Source: Okeania sp. SIO2B3
GTDB lineage: Bacteria; Cyanobacteriota; Cyanobacteriia; Cyanobacteriales; Microcoleaceae
NCBI RefSeq assembly: GCF_010672525.1
Contig: NZ_JAAHGH010000010.1
Coordinates: forward strand, 1 to 64,000
Direction of reading: 5' to 3'
DNA: 64,000 nucleotides
Shown here: positions 27,699-37,122 of the stretch, one piece after another
Layout: every line of letters begins with the position of its first letter
Numbering within the stretch: position 1 is the first letter of the stretch
Translations under genes and position numbers: made by a program
The notes under the pieces: generated by a model
What the model saw: the letters and a program-made list of their open reading frames with translations, nothing else
Databases searched by the model: none
What the model was told of the DNA's origin: nothing

Positions 27699-28454
27699 CT
27701 AAAATTTCACGTCCATTAAAGTCTTCAAAGCAAAATGTGGTAAAGCCAACATTCGTCGCCAGCGCCAAGGTTCTTGATAAAGTCGATACAACCACTCCAA
27801 GGAATTGTCACAAAACCAAGCAGGCGCTCTTTCCTTCACTCCAGCCCATATATCCAAACTACCGCCAATACCAATCCAGACTGCTTGAGGACAAATATGT
27901 TTATGTTCTGCAATCCACAACTCCTGACGAGGTACTCCTAAACCTACAAATATTAGTTTCGGCTGCAATTGTGCTAAAGTATTGAGCAATTCTGTCTCTT
28001 CTGCCGGAGATAAATAACCATGCTGACAAGCGACCGCTAACTGTGACACTTTTTGTTGCCAAATGTCTGCAGCTTTCATAGCTACCCCTGGTTTTCCTCC
28101 ATAGAAAAATACCAAGTTGTCTGGATTCTGTCTTGGTACTTGCCACAAAAGACTCTCTGCTAATTCAATACCAGGACAACGCTGTACAGATTTACCCTTA
28201 AGCCTTAAGTATAGAACAACACCAGCCCCATCAGGAACTACCAATTCAGCTCGACTGATTATCTCAGCCAAGACGTGATTTTTCTCTCCCTGCATCACCA
28301 TTTCAGCATTGAGTGTCACTACATGAGTTCCCAGTCCCTTCTCTAATCGAGAAAGTAAATAACCAGAGTAGTCATCAATACAATGTATTGGTAAACCTAG
28401 GACAAAATTTTTTTTAGGTAGACTAAGTGCGGACTCAGAATTTTTTTCACTCAT
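27699..28454 (-). CDS. WecG/TagA/CpsF family glycosyltransferase
   Basis: 251 residues, the usual length. Family motifs: the early TLNAEMVMQGE stretch (Thr/Asn active-site region), VVPDGAGVVLYLRLKG with the conserved Asp, LVFFYGGKPGVA, LIFVGLGVPRQELWI, and IGIGGSLDIWAG near the end. Members transfer ManNAc-type sugars to lipid-linked intermediates at the membrane. It probably serves an extracellular or envelope polysaccharide, perhaps with the glycosyltransferases at 56-59.6 kb. Monocistronic here. Confidence 0.88.
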   Translation of the reverse strand: MSEKNSESALSLPKKNFVLGLPIHCIDDYSGYLLSRLEKGLGTHVVTLNAEMVMQGEKNHVLAEIISRAELVVPDGAGVVLYLRLKGKSVQRCPGIELAESLLWQVPRQNPDNLVFFYGGKPGVAMKAADIWQQKVSQLAVACQHGYLSPAEETELLNTLAQLQPKLIFVGLGVPRQELWIAEHKHICPQAVWIGIGGSLDIWAGVKERAPAWFCDNSLEWLYRLYQEPWRWRRMLALPHFALKTLMDVKF

Positions 28455-28675
28455 ATTTATATTGATTTATTTTCTTGTTTTACCATCCTCAAATACTTAC
28501 TAATTTAGATTAGCTAATTCCGCTCTTTCCGGCTAGTGCTTAACCACTTTCTTTCACCCCGATCCATATCAAGATTTTCCAATTTGAGAAACTTCATCTA
28601 TAATCAATCAAGCAGAATCAACTACAAAATATTGTTGTATTCTCATAAGTAACGCTTTTGTGAAAATTAGTGTTT

Positions 28676-30259
28676 ATGAATCTTAAACCAGGAGTTGTCC
28701 TTCAAAAAGGAAAATATACTATTGATAGTATCTTAGGCCAAGGAGGCTTTGGTATAACCTACCGAGCTATTCATCATCAACTCAATCAAATTGTTGTCCT
28801 GAAAACCCTGAATGAAAGTCTACGCCATCATCAAGATTTTGCTAAATTTCAGCATCAATTTATAGCTGAGGTTAATCTTCTAGCAAACTCGAGACATCCT
28901 AACATGGTTAGAGTGTGGGACTTTTTTGAGGAAGATCAGCTTTTCTTCATGGTAATGGACTATATTCCTGGTCAAAATTTGGCTGATTTAATACAGTCTG
29001 GCCATAAACTTCATCCCAACGAAGCTATTGATTATGTACATCAAATTGCTTCAGCTCTATCAGTAGTTCACAAAAATGGTTTTTTACATCGGGACATACA
29101 ACCTAAGAATATTATTAGGCAAGCAGGAACTAATACAGTGATACTCACTGATTTTGGCATTACCTGTGACTTAACTACTGGAATTAGGCAAACTTATGCT
29201 AATTTATTTTCTGTGGGATATGCACCACCTGAACAGTGCGATCTAGAACAAAAGTTAACCCCCGCAGCAGATATTTATGCTTTAACTGCTACATTATACT
29301 ATTTACTTACTGGTAAAGCTCCTACTCCTGCAGCTTTAAGGCTCAGTGATGAAGCTATTCCTCAAACACTTATAGTGTCTACAACTGAATTAAGATTACT
29401 TGAAACGAATCTTCCGAAAAATATTGAGAATGCGATTATCAAAGGATTGGAAATAGACCTTCAAAAACGACCTCAAACTTTGGAAAGTTGGTTTGCACTA
29501 CTGTTTGATAAGTCAGATATTTCAGAGGTAAATAAACAACAAGACCAGGCAAAAGAAAGATGTTGTGAAGTTAATAGTAATTATGGCTTAATAGATACTA
29601 ACTTTAAGTCAAAGATGAATAATCAAATGGCAAATAATCTGATCGATCAATCAAAAATTAAGAATAATTATAAAAATAATATAGCTCCAATTCATATTTT
29701 AAAAAATTGTTCTTTGGAAAATAATTTCAATTGGATTAATCAACTTTCTTTGCAATTGACGATTTTTTTAGTGTTTCTATTTACAGCAGCAACTTTTGGG
29801 TGGATAGGTTTTGAGATTACCCTTCGTTATAGTTATGCAAAAACTAACAAAAAAACAGTATCTTTGACGACAAGTAATTTACTAGAAACTCTGAAAAATG
29901 AGTACGACTATACTTTCAGAGACCGCGATCCATCTACTCCTCTTTTTGATTCTCCTTCGGTAAAAACTTACTCTACAACTCCACCAAAATTGAACAAATT
30001 ACCTAAACCTTATGTTGACCGAGATGCAGTTTTTCCTAATAGTTTGTCTGACTTTAATGGGGATAATTATGAGTCAAATCAGCCATATTATTCTTCTGAT
30101 TTAAAAACTCAAATACCTAGCCACAATTATTCTGTCAATGAAGAAATTGATTTTCTAGAAAAATTAGACTACCCTTCTGACTATCAATCTAAACCTCTTG
30201 AGTATAACTATCAAAAATATCAACAACAAAATCAATATCCTGATGACTACTACTATTAA
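28676..30259 (+). CDS. Membrane Ser/Thr protein kinase with altered catalytic loop
   Basis: 527 residues from the ATG at 28676; an in-frame GTG lies two codons upstream. Kinase domain about 10-275: glycine loop GQGGFGITY, Lys in VVLKTL, DFG (LTDFGIT), APE-like APPEQ. The catalytic loop is HRDIQPKN, with Gln where Lys is nearly invariant. A linker (280-355) rich in Asn and Lys, one TM segment at about 362-385 and an extracytoplasmic tail rich in Tyr, Asn and Gln follow. It is a PknB/Spk-type signalling protein; the substituted Lys may lower activity. Confidence 0.83.
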   Translation: MNLKPGVVLQKGKYTIDSILGQGGFGITYRAIHHQLNQIVVLKTLNESLRHHQDFAKFQHQFIAEVNLLANSRHPNMVRVWDFFEEDQLFFMVMDYIPGQNLADLIQSGHKLHPNEAIDYVHQIASALSVVHKNGFLHRDIQPKNIIRQAGTNTVILTDFGITCDLTTGIRQTYANLFSVGYAPPEQCDLEQKLTPAADIYALTATLYYLLTGKAPTPAALRLSDEAIPQTLIVSTTELRLLETNLPKNIENAIIKGLEIDLQKRPQTLESWFALLFDKSDISEVNKQQDQAKERCCEVNSNYGLIDTNFKSKMNNQMANNLIDQSKIKNNYKNNIAPIHILKNCSLENNFNWINQLSLQLTIFLVFLFTAATFGWIGFEITLRYSYAKTNKKTVSLTTSNLLETLKNEYDYTFRDRDPSTPLFDSPSVKTYSTTPPKLNKLPKPYVDRDAVFPNSLSDFNGDNYESNQPYYSSDLKTQIPSHNYSVNEEIDFLEKLDYPSDYQSKPLEYNYQKYQQQNQYPDDYYY

Positions 30260-31502
30260 TTTGATTTTTTACAGATAAATTAAATTTTTGCATAAATGTT
30301 TTGAGCATTCTTTTCTCACAATTATCTCACATTAATTGAGTCAAATTGAGTTAATACTAAAAATTATATACTACCTACCAGATATGATACTTGCTATAGT
30401 GAGCGATCGCTACTTTCAAATAAATATATAATATATAATAATTCAGCTAACAGCTAGTTATATCAATGATCAAAGATAATATTAAAAAAATCTGCATAGA
30501 AAGAGTTTCTCAAATCCTAGTTGCCATATATCTCTATCATTATTTCTGATTTTTTTCTTTCTTTATTTCTTCTTCATCCCTTCCTCTTCCCTACTGTTAC
30601 TATTAGATAGACATCTCAAAAAATTCAAAATCAAGTCAATTATTTATCCCTGTTCTCTGTTCTCTGTTCCCTGTTCCCTGTTCCCTCTTTTCTAGAAATT
30701 TCTATTCTGGTATTAGCTAAATAGAATTGGTCTTTAGAGTAGATAAATATACTTGGATTCTATAACACTTTAATCTGGGGAAGATTTTCATTAACTATTG
30801 GAAATGGCCTGTATGATCATTGTACTCATAATATCATGTCCGTTTAATTAATAATAAAAAACTTTCCTCTTCTCTTCCTTCTTCTTCCCTCCTGACTCAT
30901 TCCTTCCCCTATCCTCCCAGGAGGGGTTAGGGGTGGGTTGACTCCTGAGGACTCCGTAGTTATTTATAAGTATTCAACCGGACATAACATAACACATCTG
31001 TAAGTCCAGACTAGAAAAATCAAGCTAAGTAATATCTTGCTAACTGAAAGATTCGGATATTTATAAGATGATGTGATACAATACTTTACAATTATGAGAG
31101 TATTACAGCACTTTTCATATTGATGAACCACATCGTCACACACAATTATGAACCCTGTAGGGACTAACCATGGTTAGTCCCTCCTGTGGTCTACCGTGCA
31201 GGAAAAGCACTGCTGTAATCACCAACTGAGATAATTAGGTCTCAAAAATTGGAAAAGATTAACAAATAAAGTAAATAATTAGAAGGATTTTCAAAGGGTG
31301 GTGATTAAAATATTTTTATAGTAAATATATAGTAAATAAATCAAGCATAAAGTATTGAAATTTGCTTAACCATAAGTAGCATAATTGAAAAATTAATAGA
31401 AAACTTGTTAAGCAAATAAAAATAAAAACAGATTGGCCTTGCTTTTCCAGAAAATATCAATCAAAATTAATTAGTAAATTCTCAAGATAGACAACTTTAA
31501 TT
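30260..31502. repeat. Long intergenic region with several repeat families
   Basis: Contains a TAGACATCT-family element (30608-30704) with an internal TGTTCCC heptamer run, a dispersed repeat at about 30835-30990 (CATGTCCG ... CCCAGGAGGGGTTAGGGG ... CTGAGGACTCCGT ... CAACCGGACAT), a 22-bp perfect palindrome at 31160-31181 (core GACTAACCATGGTTAGTC) and AT-rich sequence up to the next gene. No ORF with coding character. Confidence 0.55.
30608..30704. mobile_element. MITE-like element, TAGACATCT family (inverted copy)
   Basis: It starts TAGACATCTC and ends TTTCTA. The interior carries the family's conserved AATCAAGTCAATTAT-like stretch in reverse orientation, plus a CCCTGTT heptamer run. It lies alone between the kinase and DUF6825 genes. 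Confidence 0.5.
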
Positions 31503-31820
31503 ATGAGTAAATCACCACTTCATGCATTTTTCGTTGGTAGAGCTATTGCAGAAGGAGTTTACGAACAACTAGAAAATGTTGTTACCAATTCTCTTAGTGC
31601 ACTAGGAAAATTTGATGCAGAGCAAAGAGAGAATTTACGAAGTTTCATTGAAGAAGCATTAGAAAGAGCAGACCGGGAAGCTCAAGCAGAAAATAATATC
31701 AGTAGCTCCAGCAACTTAAACGATCAACCCAAAGACCTACAAGCTATAATCGACGACTTAAGAGCTGAAGTAGCTCAAGTTAGATCGGAACTACAAAAAT
31801 ATCGTAGTGGTTCTGTCTAA
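31503..31820 (+). CDS. DUF6825-like small cyanobacterial protein
   Basis: 105 residues. Helical N-terminus (HAFFVGRAIAEGVYEQLENV), an acidic middle and a C-terminal coiled-coil segment (LQAIIDDLRAEVAQVRSELQ). It resembles the small DUF6825 proteins of cyanobacteria and plastids, of unknown function and suggested thylakoid association. It is followed after 147 bp by an ABC1/UbiB kinase on the same strand, so co-transcription is plausible. Confidence 0.65.
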   Translation: MSKSPLHAFFVGRAIAEGVYEQLENVVTNSLSALGKFDAEQRENLRSFIEEALERADREAQAENNISSSSNLNDQPKDLQAIIDDLRAEVAQVRSELQKYRSGSV

Positions 31821-31967
31821 AGACAATCCGACCACTAACTTTGTCCATTGCTATCAGCTAAACTTTAATCATATCATAAATTATTATATACTGCTACTGT
31901 GTCTGTTCTCCTTGATGACAACATCATTAACCGCAAGGGACAAGCTAACTATACAACTGGAGGCTCA

Positions 31968-33659
31968 ATGACCAAAGTCTCCACAAAATCCTATAGTAAT
32001 AAAGCTTATCGCTGGAATAGAGAAAATTATTCTCGCCAGCGTCGTTACATTGATATTTGGGCTTTTTTTCTCACCTGGCTAACCTGGCTATGGATAGACA
32101 AAAAAAATTGGAGCTACCGAGGAGGAGTAACAGAAGAAAAGAAAAATCTCAGACGCCGCAAACAAGCAATTTGGGTACGAGAGACAATGCTAGAATTAGG
32201 CCCCACCTTTATCAAGTTGGGACAACTATTCTCTACTCGTGCAGACTTATTTCCTGTTGAGTACGTCGAAGAACTTTCAAAACTCCAAGATAAAGTCCCC
32301 GCTTTCAACTACGAACAAGTAGAAACAATAATCTTAGAAGACCTGGGAAAAAAGACAGACGAACTATACCATAGCTTTGAACCAGTACCCCTAGCTGCGG
32401 CGAGTTTAGGTCAAGTTCATAGAGCGCAACTTCATTCTGGTGAAGATATAGTAGTCAAAATACAAAGACCAGGGCTGAAAAAACTATTCCAAATTGATTT
32501 AACTATTCTTAAAGGGGTAGCTCGTTATTTTCAAAGCCACCCCGAATGGGGTCGTGGCCGAGATTGGTTGGGTATCTATGAAGAATGTTGCCGAATTCTG
32601 TGGCTTGAGATAGATTATCTCAACGAAGGTCGCAATGCTGATACCTTTCGCCGTAACTTCCGAGAATGTAACTGGGTAAAAGTACCAAGAGTTTATTGGC
32701 GGTATTCAGCACCACGGGTACTTACATTAGAGTATGTTCCAGGTATCAAAATTAGTAATTATGAAGCTCTCGAAGCGTCAGGTCAAGACCGCAAAGCTTT
32801 GGCTAGAATGGGGGCTGAAGCTTACTTACGACAACTTTTGAATGATGGGTTTTTCCATGCCGATCCTCATCCGGGCAATATTGCTGTTAGTCCGGAAGGG
32901 GGATTAATTTTCTACGATTTTGGCATGATGGGGCAAATTAAGTCCAATATCCGGGAAAAACTTATGGGAACTCTTTATGGCATTGCTTCAAAAGATGCTG
33001 AAAGAGTGGTTGTCTCTCTCATAGACTTAGGAGCGTTAACTCCTACTGGAGATATGGGTCCTGTGAGGCGGTCGATCCAATATATGTTGGATAATTTTAT
33101 GGATAAGCCCTTTGAGGCTCAGTCAATCACAGCTATTAGTGATGATTTGTATGAGGTTGCTTATGACCAACCTTTCCGTTTTCCGGCAACTTTTACTTTT
33201 GTGATGCGAGCTTTCTCTACTTTGGAGGGGGTTGGTAAGGGTTTGGACCCAGAGTTTAATTTTATGGAGGTGGCACAACCGTTTGCCATGGAGCTGATGT
33301 CTGATGGAAATTCTCAAAATACTATTTTTAATGAACTAGGTCGTCAAGCGGCTCAGGTTAGTTCTACTGCTTTGGGTTTGCCTCGTCGTATTGAGGATGC
33401 GATTGATAAGTTGGAGCAGGGGGATATTAGGGTTCGGGTTCGAGCTACGGAAACAGATAGGTTGGTTCGGCGGGTTAGTAATGTGCAAATGGGTACTAAT
33501 TATGCCCTGCTTATTAGTGGTTTTACTTTGTCGGCGACTATTCTCTATGTTAATAATCAGCCTGGTCTAGCATTTGCTTTGATTTTAGTGGTTGTTGTGA
33601 TGGGGTTTGCTTTTATACGATTGTTGAAGCGTATTAATAGATTGGACAAGATGATGTAG
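31968..33659 (+). CDS. ABC1/AarF/UbiB family atypical kinase
   Basis: 563 residues from the ATG at 31968, preferred because GGAGG lies 4 nt upstream; a GTG at 31899 would add 23 residues. ABC1 hallmarks: the KxGQ motif (FIKLGQLFSTRADL), Ala-rich loop (AAASLGQVH), Lys in VVKIQRP, catalytic ADPHPGNI and the DFG equivalent YDFGMMG. Two C-terminal TM segments lie at about 510-528 and 533-553. Such proteins support quinone or lipid metabolism in thylakoid and plastoglobule membranes. The exact substrate is unknown. Confidence 0.9.
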   Translation: MTKVSTKSYSNKAYRWNRENYSRQRRYIDIWAFFLTWLTWLWIDKKNWSYRGGVTEEKKNLRRRKQAIWVRETMLELGPTFIKLGQLFSTRADLFPVEYVEELSKLQDKVPAFNYEQVETIILEDLGKKTDELYHSFEPVPLAAASLGQVHRAQLHSGEDIVVKIQRPGLKKLFQIDLTILKGVARYFQSHPEWGRGRDWLGIYEECCRILWLEIDYLNEGRNADTFRRNFRECNWVKVPRVYWRYSAPRVLTLEYVPGIKISNYEALEASGQDRKALARMGAEAYLRQLLNDGFFHADPHPGNIAVSPEGGLIFYDFGMMGQIKSNIREKLMGTLYGIASKDAERVVVSLIDLGALTPTGDMGPVRRSIQYMLDNFMDKPFEAQSITAISDDLYEVAYDQPFRFPATFTFVMRAFSTLEGVGKGLDPEFNFMEVAQPFAMELMSDGNSQNTIFNELGRQAAQVSSTALGLPRRIEDAIDKLEQGDIRVRVRATETDRLVRRVSNVQMGTNYALLISGFTLSATILYVNNQPGLAFALILVVVVMGFAFIRLLKRINRLDKMM

Positions 33660-33696
33660 TTCATTTTTTCTATCTTTAATTATTTTTGCCCACCTA

Positions 33697-33741
33697 TTGA
33701 CATACTCCCGGCGCTGAATTAAAAATTACAGCGCGGGATTC
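33697..33741 (-). ncRNA. TnpB right end with predicted reRNA 3' hairpin
   Basis: Just past the tnpB stop, read on the minus strand, CCCGCGCTG and CAGCGCCGGG form a stem (33707-33737) and the sequence ends GGGAGTATGTCAA at 33697. In TnpB systems the guide RNA scaffold covers this end and the guide is copied from the flank. The predicted guide here therefore begins TAGGTGGGCAAAAATA (33696 downward). Boundary inferred by analogy with known omega RNAs. Confidence 0.5.
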
Positions 33742-34998
33742 TCACACATCTGTGATTCTTGATTCACCGACACCACTTACTGCTTCAGGTTGCCCATCTA
33801 CAGCAGAGGTGGTAGTCTCCTCAAGCGTTCCCGAATAGTCGGAGGTTCCTGAATGCCCTTCAGTACCTTGATTCCACTCAATACCTATTATTTCTAATCC
33901 ACGCTTCAAGATGTTTCGTGCTGCGTTAGTATCACGACATATTTCAACATGACAGCTAGGGCAAACATGAGTACGAGTTGACAAAGTTTTCTTGACTCTA
34001 TGCCCACAATTAGAACAGTCTTGAGAAGTGAATTTGGGATTTACGGAGACAACCGCTTTGTCCCAAATTTTTCCATAATATTCTAGCCATTGAGTGAATT
34101 GATACCACGCTGCATCAGATATTGACTTTGCCAAATGATGGTTTTTGACCATGTTTTGTATCTTCAGGTCTTCATAGACGACAACATCGTTAGATGCCAC
34201 TACGCACCGGGCTTGCTTAATGCTCCAGTCTTTACGCTGTCTACTTACCTTCAAATGACATTTCCCCAGTCTTTTCCTAGCTTTATGGTAATTGTTTGAT
34301 TGAGGTTTCTTGCCCTTAACAAACTTTTTGCTTAATTGTCGTTGCCGACGTTTTAATTTTTTCTCTGACTTCCTTAAATATTGAGGATAAACAACTGCAT
34401 TATCATTTTGGTCTTTGTAGAAATATTTCAATCCTAAGTCAATACCGATAAAATTCCCAGTATAATTTCCTGGTTCTTTCCTATCAGCATCTATACAAAA
34501 TTGACAATAATAGCCATCTGCCCGTCTAACTATTCTCACCCGATTAATTTTTAATCTAAATAAATCTTCCCTTGTTTCTGAATCACAGTACAGAGAAAAC
34601 TTACCAGATTGAAACTTATCAGTAAAAGTTATAAACATACAATCATCTGATAATTTCCAGCCAGATTGTTTATATTCTACAGACCGACAATGCTTTTTGA
34701 ATTTAGGGTATCCCTTCTTTTTAACTCCTTCCTTACATCGACGATAAAAGTTACTAATCGAAGTCCAAGCTACTTCTACTGAGGCTTGTCTAGCTGATGA
34801 ATTTAATTTGTTTGCAAAAGCAAATTCACTAGCTAACTCTTTGCTCAGTTTGTATAAACGCGACTTATCTACTCCTTGGTTGTCTATCCAGTATCTAACA
34901 GCTTTATTTCTAATAAACTGTGCTGTCCGGATAGCTTCGTCCAAGGATTTATATTGATTTGAAGTCCCGTTTAATAGCTTGGCCTCTCTTACTAACAT
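33742..34998 (-). CDS. tnpB: RNA-guided endonuclease TnpB (IS200/IS605 OrfB)
   Basis: 418 residues, apparently intact. N-terminal helical HTH-like part (LDEAIRTAQFIRNKAVRYW), then RuvC motifs: Asp in IGIDLGLKY (about 190), Glu in VVVYEDLKIQNM (about 278) and Asp in EICRDTNAARN (about 360). The zinc ribbon is CSNCGH...CPSCH. A low-complexity tail (GTEGHSGTSDYSGTLEETT) extends past the usual end. No tnpA lies next to it, so any movement would need a transposase in trans. It sits between ubiB and the kinase-FGE gene. Confidence 0.92.
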   Translation of the reverse strand: MLVREAKLLNGTSNQYKSLDEAIRTAQFIRNKAVRYWIDNQGVDKSRLYKLSKELASEFAFANKLNSSARQASVEVAWTSISNFYRRCKEGVKKKGYPKFKKHCRSVEYKQSGWKLSDDCMFITFTDKFQSGKFSLYCDSETREDLFRLKINRVRIVRRADGYYCQFCIDADRKEPGNYTGNFIGIDLGLKYFYKDQNDNAVVYPQYLRKSEKKLKRRQRQLSKKFVKGKKPQSNNYHKARKRLGKCHLKVSRQRKDWSIKQARCVVASNDVVVYEDLKIQNMVKNHHLAKSISDAAWYQFTQWLEYYGKIWDKAVVSVNPKFTSQDCSNCGHRVKKTLSTRTHVCPSCHVEICRDTNAARNILKRGLEIIGIEWNQGTEGHSGTSDYSGTLEETTTSAVDGQPEAVSGVGESRITDV

Positions 34999-35186
34999 TT
35001 TTATCTTTTTTATTTTTATACTATCATTGCTTCACAAAATGATTTTCGCTATTTTTGGGGAGATGCAAGATATTTATATTTTTTTTGGAGCTTTCAAGAA
35101 TGATAAGGTAAAGATAGAAAATGGCATACAAGGATTCTGCCACGGATACACGGATGGATTGGACAAAGACAGAAAAGGGGAAGATC

Positions 35187-37094
35187 CTAGGAATGAAAGA
35201 CAGGCGAGATGACGCGAAAACCAAAATTTCTGAAGCAGAGGTCGATATTGCAGTTGTAGCGCTTGGCACTCCGGCAATCCCTAGAATAGCTCTCCCAGCT
35301 ACCGCCACGGAGAACTCTTTTATTAGTATCTCCTCCGGTTTCCCAAGCACCTCCATCCGTAGGCGCTCCATTATAATTACTATGCCAAATATCCTGACAC
35401 CATTCCCAGACATTGCCGTGCATATCATATAAACCAAGAGCATTAGGTGGAAAACTTCCCACATCAGTTGTTTGTTTTCGAGATTTACCTTTAGGAGCAT
35501 TGCCATAAGGGATAAAAGCATTGCAGTTAAGCAACTCAGGCATTACAGTTTCTCCAAAATAGAAAGGAGTAGTTGTACCTGAACGACAAGCATATTCCCA
35601 CTGACTTTCACTTGGCAAGGCGTAAGTTTTCCTAGTTTTCAGAGATAACTTTGTACAAAACTCTCTAACATTATGCCAGTTCACCTTTTGTACTGGTTGT
35701 ACTGGGCGGTTTCCTCCTCTTAAGCGAGAAGGATTTTCACCCATAATAGCTAAATATTGTTCTTGAGTAATAGAGTATTTGCTCATATAAAAAGGTTGGA
35801 GAGTAACTTGATGTTGCGGACTTTCATTAGAGTCTCTTTCAGCTTCATCTTCTGGCGAACCTATGAGAAAAATTCCCCCAGGAATATAAACCATTTCTAA
35901 TTTAATTCCATTACCTAAATCTTCTATTTTTTGCCTAGCACTTCCCTGGGTACGGTTAATAATATTGCCTGAGTTATCGACAGTAACAACATCAAAAGTA
36001 AATAGCTCTCCTTTGTCTGATTCTGCTGTTGATGGTTGAGATATTTGTGGTGGAGAAGTAAATTGTTGTTGTAGTTGAGTGGTAGGATCAATAATTGATG
36101 GTTGAGATATTTGCGATGGAAAAGTAGACTGTTTTTTTATTTGAGATTTAGGTAAAATAAGAAATAAAATTTCTCCTGTATTTTTCAACCTTTTGTTAGT
36201 TGCTCCAAGAATCATTTTATCCAAGATTTTTCCAACTTCATCACTCACACTCGACTTTAAATAATCTCGCCATATCCACTCACTTTCACTCACATCAAAT
36301 AAATTAAAAGGCTCTACTCCAGTTAATAAATGAATACAAGTTACACCCAAACTATAAATATCGCTAGAAAAAGTTGCTTTTCCTACTGCTTGTTCTGGTG
36401 CAACATATCCCGCAGAACCTATAACAGTTCCTGTTTTTCCTAAAGCAGTCATAGTGGCATATTTAGCTGCCCCGAAATCTACCAATATAATATTATTCTC
36501 TGGCGAGATAGAAGCTTGAACTGGATTAATTTTCTCTGGCGAGCTAGAAGCTCGCACTGGATAAAATTGATTATTATTCTTTCTCCTAATAATATTCTCT
36601 GGTTTAATATCTCGGTGAATTACCTGCTGAGAATGAATAAATTCCAACACGGGCAATAAACTTTTTAACAACTCCAAAATTTGACTTTCATCAAAAGCTC
36701 CCGATTCTTCTAATTCCTGTTGTAAATTTTGCCCGTCTATAAACTCTTGTACTAAATACTGTCGATTATCCTGAGTAAAATATGCCAAAAGTTCGGGAAT
36801 TTGTGGATGTCTACCTAAACCATCTAAACGTTCAGCTTCTTGAGCAAATAATTCAGCAGCTTTTTCTAAAGTTTTAGTTCCTTGTGCTTGAGGAAAAAAT
36901 TGTTTAATTACGCAAAAAGGTTTTGAAGGTTTGTATTCATCTACTGCTTGAAAAGTTCTGCCAAAACCTCCTTGCCCAATAATTTTTAGAGCGCGATAAC
37001 GTTCGGCTAAAACTAATTTTTCACCACAGCTTTGACAGAATTTTGTTTGTGGGGGGTTAGGTTTTAAACAGTCAGGATTTAAACATTGAGTCAT
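35187..37094 (-). CDS. Zinc ribbon-Ser/Thr kinase-formylglycine-generating-like fusion, probable DGR target
   Basis: 635 residues. A zinc ribbon (CLNPDC...CQSCG) at 4-24 leads into a kinase domain at about 32-310: GQGGFGRTF, Lys in CVIKQF, HRDIKPEN, DFG in LVDFGAAK, APE-like APEQ. An insertion between HRDIKPEN and DFG is encoded by two REP-like palindromes. After a Pro/Gln/Ser linker comes an FGE-sulfatase/C-type-lectin-like domain (about 395-635: MVYIPGGIFLIGS, WEYACRSG, HGNVWEW, RVLRGGSW). The final 35 residues use mostly NNC/NNT codons at surface positions, the mark of DGR variable regions. Confidence 0.88.
   Translation of the reverse strand: MTQCLNPDCLKPNPPQTKFCQSCGEKLVLAERYRALKIIGQGGFGRTFQAVDEYKPSKPFCVIKQFFPQAQGTKTLEKAAELFAQEAERLDGLGRHPQIPELLAYFTQDNRQYLVQEFIDGQNLQQELEESGAFDESQILELLKSLLPVLEFIHSQQVIHRDIKPENIIRRKNNNQFYPVRASSSPEKINPVQASISPENNIILVDFGAAKYATMTALGKTGTVIGSAGYVAPEQAVGKATFSSDIYSLGVTCIHLLTGVEPFNLFDVSESEWIWRDYLKSSVSDEVGKILDKMILGATNKRLKNTGEILFLILPKSQIKKQSTFPSQISQPSIIDPTTQLQQQFTSPPQISQPSTAESDKGELFTFDVVTVDNSGNIINRTQGSARQKIEDLGNGIKLEMVYIPGGIFLIGSPEDEAERDSNESPQHQVTLQPFYMSKYSITQEQYLAIMGENPSRLRGGNRPVQPVQKVNWHNVREFCTKLSLKTRKTYALPSESQWEYACRSGTTTPFYFGETVMPELLNCNAFIPYGNAPKGKSRKQTTDVGSFPPNALGLYDMHGNVWEWCQDIWHSNYNGAPTDGGAWETGGDTNKRVLRGGSWESYSRDCRSAKRYNCNIDLCFRNFGFRVISPVFHS
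35214..35310 (-). other. Candidate DGR variable region
   Basis: Between the conserved GGSW and GFRV codons, variable positions are filled by Ser, Tyr, Asp, Cys, Tyr, Asn, Ile, Leu and Phe. Most are encoded by NNC or NNT triplets (TAC, TGC, ATC, CTC, TTC), as expected when AAC/AAT codons of a template are mutagenised at adenine. The segment is clearly more GC-rich than the gene upstream of it. Template repeat and reverse transcriptase are not in the window. Confidence 0.6.
36497..36569. repeat. Two REP-like palindromes inside the kinase coding region
   Basis: CTCTGGCGAGCTAGAAGCTC plus GCACTGGAT (second copy; stem GCGAGCT/AGCTCGC at 36539-36555) and a degenerate copy exactly 36 bp away (from 36503) encode a 12-residue repeat, PVRASSSPEKIN and PVQASISPENNI, in frame. 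The same palindrome stands at 38881-38897 outside any gene. Confidence 0.7.
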
Positions 37095-37122
37095 ATCAGT
37101 TATCGGTTATCAGCTATCCAGT

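Noticed and set aside
31899-31967. GTG start for the ABC1 kinase
   Set aside because: The ATG at 31968 has GGAGG upstream and fits family N-termini better; the GTG extension has no ribosome site.
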